Positions 5,095 through 5,961 of a stretch of 5,961 bases of DNA are shown piece after piece. This stretch comes from Actinomycetota bacterium (GTDB lineage: Bacteria > Actinomycetota > Thermoleophilia > Gaiellales > Gaiellaceae). The stretch's first letter is position 1. The number at the start of each line of letters is the position of its first letter. A program made the translations under genes and the position numbers. Below the pieces are notes generated by a model. It made no database searches and was not told where the DNA came from. It saw only the letters and a list, made by a program, of their open reading frames with translations. The stretch lies in the NCBI GenBank assembly GCA_005883365.1, contig VAXA01000050.1, positions 1 to 5,961 of the forward strand, in the 5' to 3' direction.

Positions 5095-5316
5095 GTGGCG
5101 GTCGAGATCCTCTACTGCCCCGTCTGAAGCGGGTACGACCGACGGGCTGCGAGTCTCGCGGCCGAGCTGAACGACAACGGGATCGACGCCTCGATTCGCG
5201 AAGGCGAGAAATCCCAGTTCGACGTCGTCGCCGACGGCGCGCTCGTCTTCTCGAAGCAGAACGAGGGACGCTGGCCGGACGACGGCGAGGTGCTGAACCT
5301 CGTCAGCGCCCGCTGA
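5095..5316 (+). CDS. Rdx/SelW-like selenoprotein with in-frame UGA (Sec11)
   Basis: Reading through the TGA at 5125-5127 gives a 73-residue protein: MAVEILYCPV-U-SGYDRRA, then LAAELNDNGIDASIREGE, QFDVVADGALVFSKQNEGRW and PDDGEVLNLVSAR. This is the complete Rdx (SelW/SelT/SelH) thioredoxin-like fold pattern: strand, CxxC/CxxU loop, helix with RA..LA..L, then the F-x-V..DG-x-(L/V)-x-(F/W)-S-K strand pair and a P...E terminal helix. The TGA falls exactly at the second redox position (C8-P-V-U11), where family members carry Cys or selenocysteine. Coding character continues for 62 codons after it. A stem-loop at 5145-5163 fits a bacterial SECIS. The start is GTG 5095; an upstream in-frame extension is not family-like. 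The protein probably acts in cytosolic thiol redox reactions, with partner unknown. The main alternative is a TGC-to-TGA mutation or read error. The 3' end overlaps the convergent paaG-like gene by 14 bp. Confidence 0.78.
5125..5127 (+). other. Recoded UGA (selenocysteine) codon
   Basis: TGA interrupts an otherwise complete small redox protein at the CxxU position. A conventional gene caller would end the upstream frame here and lose the gene. Terminal stop use (TGA at 5314-5316) is separate and lacks a hairpin at SECIS spacing. Confidence 0.72.
5145..5163 (+). promoter_or_regulatory. Candidate bacterial SECIS stem-loop
   Basis: GGCTGCGA pairs with TCGCGGCC (8 bp, one G-U) around the loop GTC. 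The stem base begins 17 nt after the UGA and the loop 25 nt after it. This fits the bacterial SECIS rules as I recall them: apical loop about 16-37 nt from UGA, short loop with G in its first two positions, stem of 4-16 bp. The AGTCT apex resembles the GGTCT apex of E. coli fdhF. High GC makes chance hairpins likely, so the position matters more than the stem itself. Confidence 0.6.
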
Positions 5317-5961
5317 AGCGCGCCTCGCGCTTCTCGCCGAAGGCCGCGACTCCCTCGCGGAAGTCCTCCGTCTGCGCCGCTTCGGCCTGCGTCTCCGCCT
5401 CCCGCTCGAGCTGCTCCGCGAGGGTGGACGTCGCCGCCTCGTCGTAGAGCCGCTTCGTGAGCGCGATCGCGCGCGTCGCCCCGGCGGCGAGCTCGGCGGC
5501 ACGCTCGGCCACCCGCGCGGGGAACGACTCCGCCTCCACCACCTCGGAGACGAGCCCCCACGCATGCGCCTCGGCAGCCGTCAGCCGCCGGTTCGACGTC
5601 ATCCACTCGAACGCACGAGACGTCCCGAGCAGGCGCTGGAGGAAGTACGAGCCGCCGGAGTCGGGGATCAGCCCGATCCCCACGAAGCCGGGCACGAAGA
5701 AGGCGGCGTCGGAGGCGAGCCGGATGTCGCACGCGCACGCAAGCGAGAGCCCCGCACCCGCGCAGACGCCGTTCACGGCCGCGATCACCGGCTTCTCGAG
5801 CGAACGGATCGCGAGCACGTTGACGTGGTACGTCGCGCGCAGCATCGCGGCGACGTCGCCCGCTTCGCCGAAGGCGGTCAGGTCCTGCCCGGCCGAGAAG
5901 CCGCGGCCGGCACCCGTGATCACGACCGCGCGCACCGCCGGATCCCGCGCCTCCTCGAGCG
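5303..5961 (-). CDS. paaG: PaaG-like enoyl-CoA hydratase/isomerase, 5' end outside window
   Basis: The gene is a crotonase-fold protein read on the minus strand from the right edge, with at least 218 complete codons and the start beyond the window. Marks in order are LEEARDPAVRAVVITGAGRG, FSAGQDL (oxyanion-hole strand), KPVIAAVNGVCAGAGLSLA (second oxyanion Gly), GIGLIPDSGGS and a C-terminal FREGVAAFGEKREARFSGR. The IPD Asp (codon 5660-5662) corresponds to the catalytic acid of PaaG, which isomerises ring-1,2-epoxyphenylacetyl-CoA to the oxepin. The usual hydratase Glu before this position is absent (GFVGIGL). Together with the paa locus next door, that makes PaaG the best call, with a general enoyl-CoA isomerase as the alternative. 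It lies opposite to paaABCD and so must have another promoter. A GTG at 5935 is internal. Confidence 0.85.
   Translation of the reverse strand, partial: LEEARDPAVRAVVITGAGRGFSAGQDLTAFGEAGDVAAMLRATYHVNVLAIRSLEKPVIAAVNGVCAGAGLSLACACDIRLASDAAFFVPGFVGIGLIPDSGGSYFLQRLLGTSRAFEWMTSNRRLTAAEAHAWGLVSEVVEAESFPARVAERAAELAAGATRAIALTKRLYDEAATSTLAEQLEREAETQAEAAQTEDFREGVAAFGEKREARFSGR
5315..5333. repeat. Perfect hairpin at the convergent selenoprotein/paaG junction
   Basis: GAAGCGCG and CGCGCTTC form a perfect 8-bp stem with a 3-nt loop. It starts within the selenoprotein stop codon and lies inside the 3' end of the paaG-like gene. No T-run follows on either strand, so it is not a canonical intrinsic terminator. 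It could still limit convergent read-through. Confidence 0.4.

Noticed and set aside
1..5961. CRISPR arrays, tRNA/rRNA genes, insertion sequences or attachment sites
   Set aside because: No regularly spaced repeats, tRNA-like folds, transposase motifs or flanking duplications were seen by eye on either strand.

Overview
The window is high-GC, densely packed DNA with many GTG/TTG starts and 4-bp stop/start overlaps. It most resembles an Actinomycetota genome, possibly a Thermoleophilia/Gaiellales-type soil lineage; that placement is inference from gene style and recalled protein similarity. Both edges cut through genes.

Left part (1-917): a minus-strand gene for an exported, cysteine-containing protein runs off the left edge. 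Its frame has no stop inside the window. It has a strong Shine-Dalgarno site and a possible promoter overlapped by an inverted repeat.

Centre (918-4584): a phenylacetate (PAA) catabolic locus. A TetR-family regulator (PaaR-like) and a diacylglycerol-kinase-like lipid kinase form a minus-strand pair sharing GTGA. Divergent from them, across only 42 bp, paaA-paaB-paaC-paaD run on the plus strand. They encode the core of the phenylacetyl-CoA 1,2-epoxidase. A 14-bp palindromic operator between the two units matches the published PaaR consensus exactly, so the regulator probably controls both directions. paaA and paaD each carry an internal frame change with apparent loss of a short segment. No paaE reductase gene is visible.

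Right part (4571-5961): a minus-strand cyclic-nucleotide-binding-domain gene converges on paaD. A broken piece of a second such domain lies on the plus strand. Next comes a short plus-strand gene whose product fits the Rdx/SelW thioredoxin-like family, with an in-frame TGA exactly at the second position of the CxxC/CxxU redox motif and a stem-loop 17 nt downstream that fits the bacterial SECIS pattern. It is most simply read as a selenoprotein missed by standard gene calling. A paaG-like enoyl-CoA hydratase/isomerase converges on it and leaves the window at the right edge. PaaABC(D) epoxidises phenylacetyl-CoA and PaaG isomerises the epoxide, so the two ends of the locus belong to one pathway.

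The main caveat is that several frame lesions cluster between about 3.15 and 5.05 kb. Sequence or assembly error must be excluded before the lesions, or the recoded TGA, are taken as biology.
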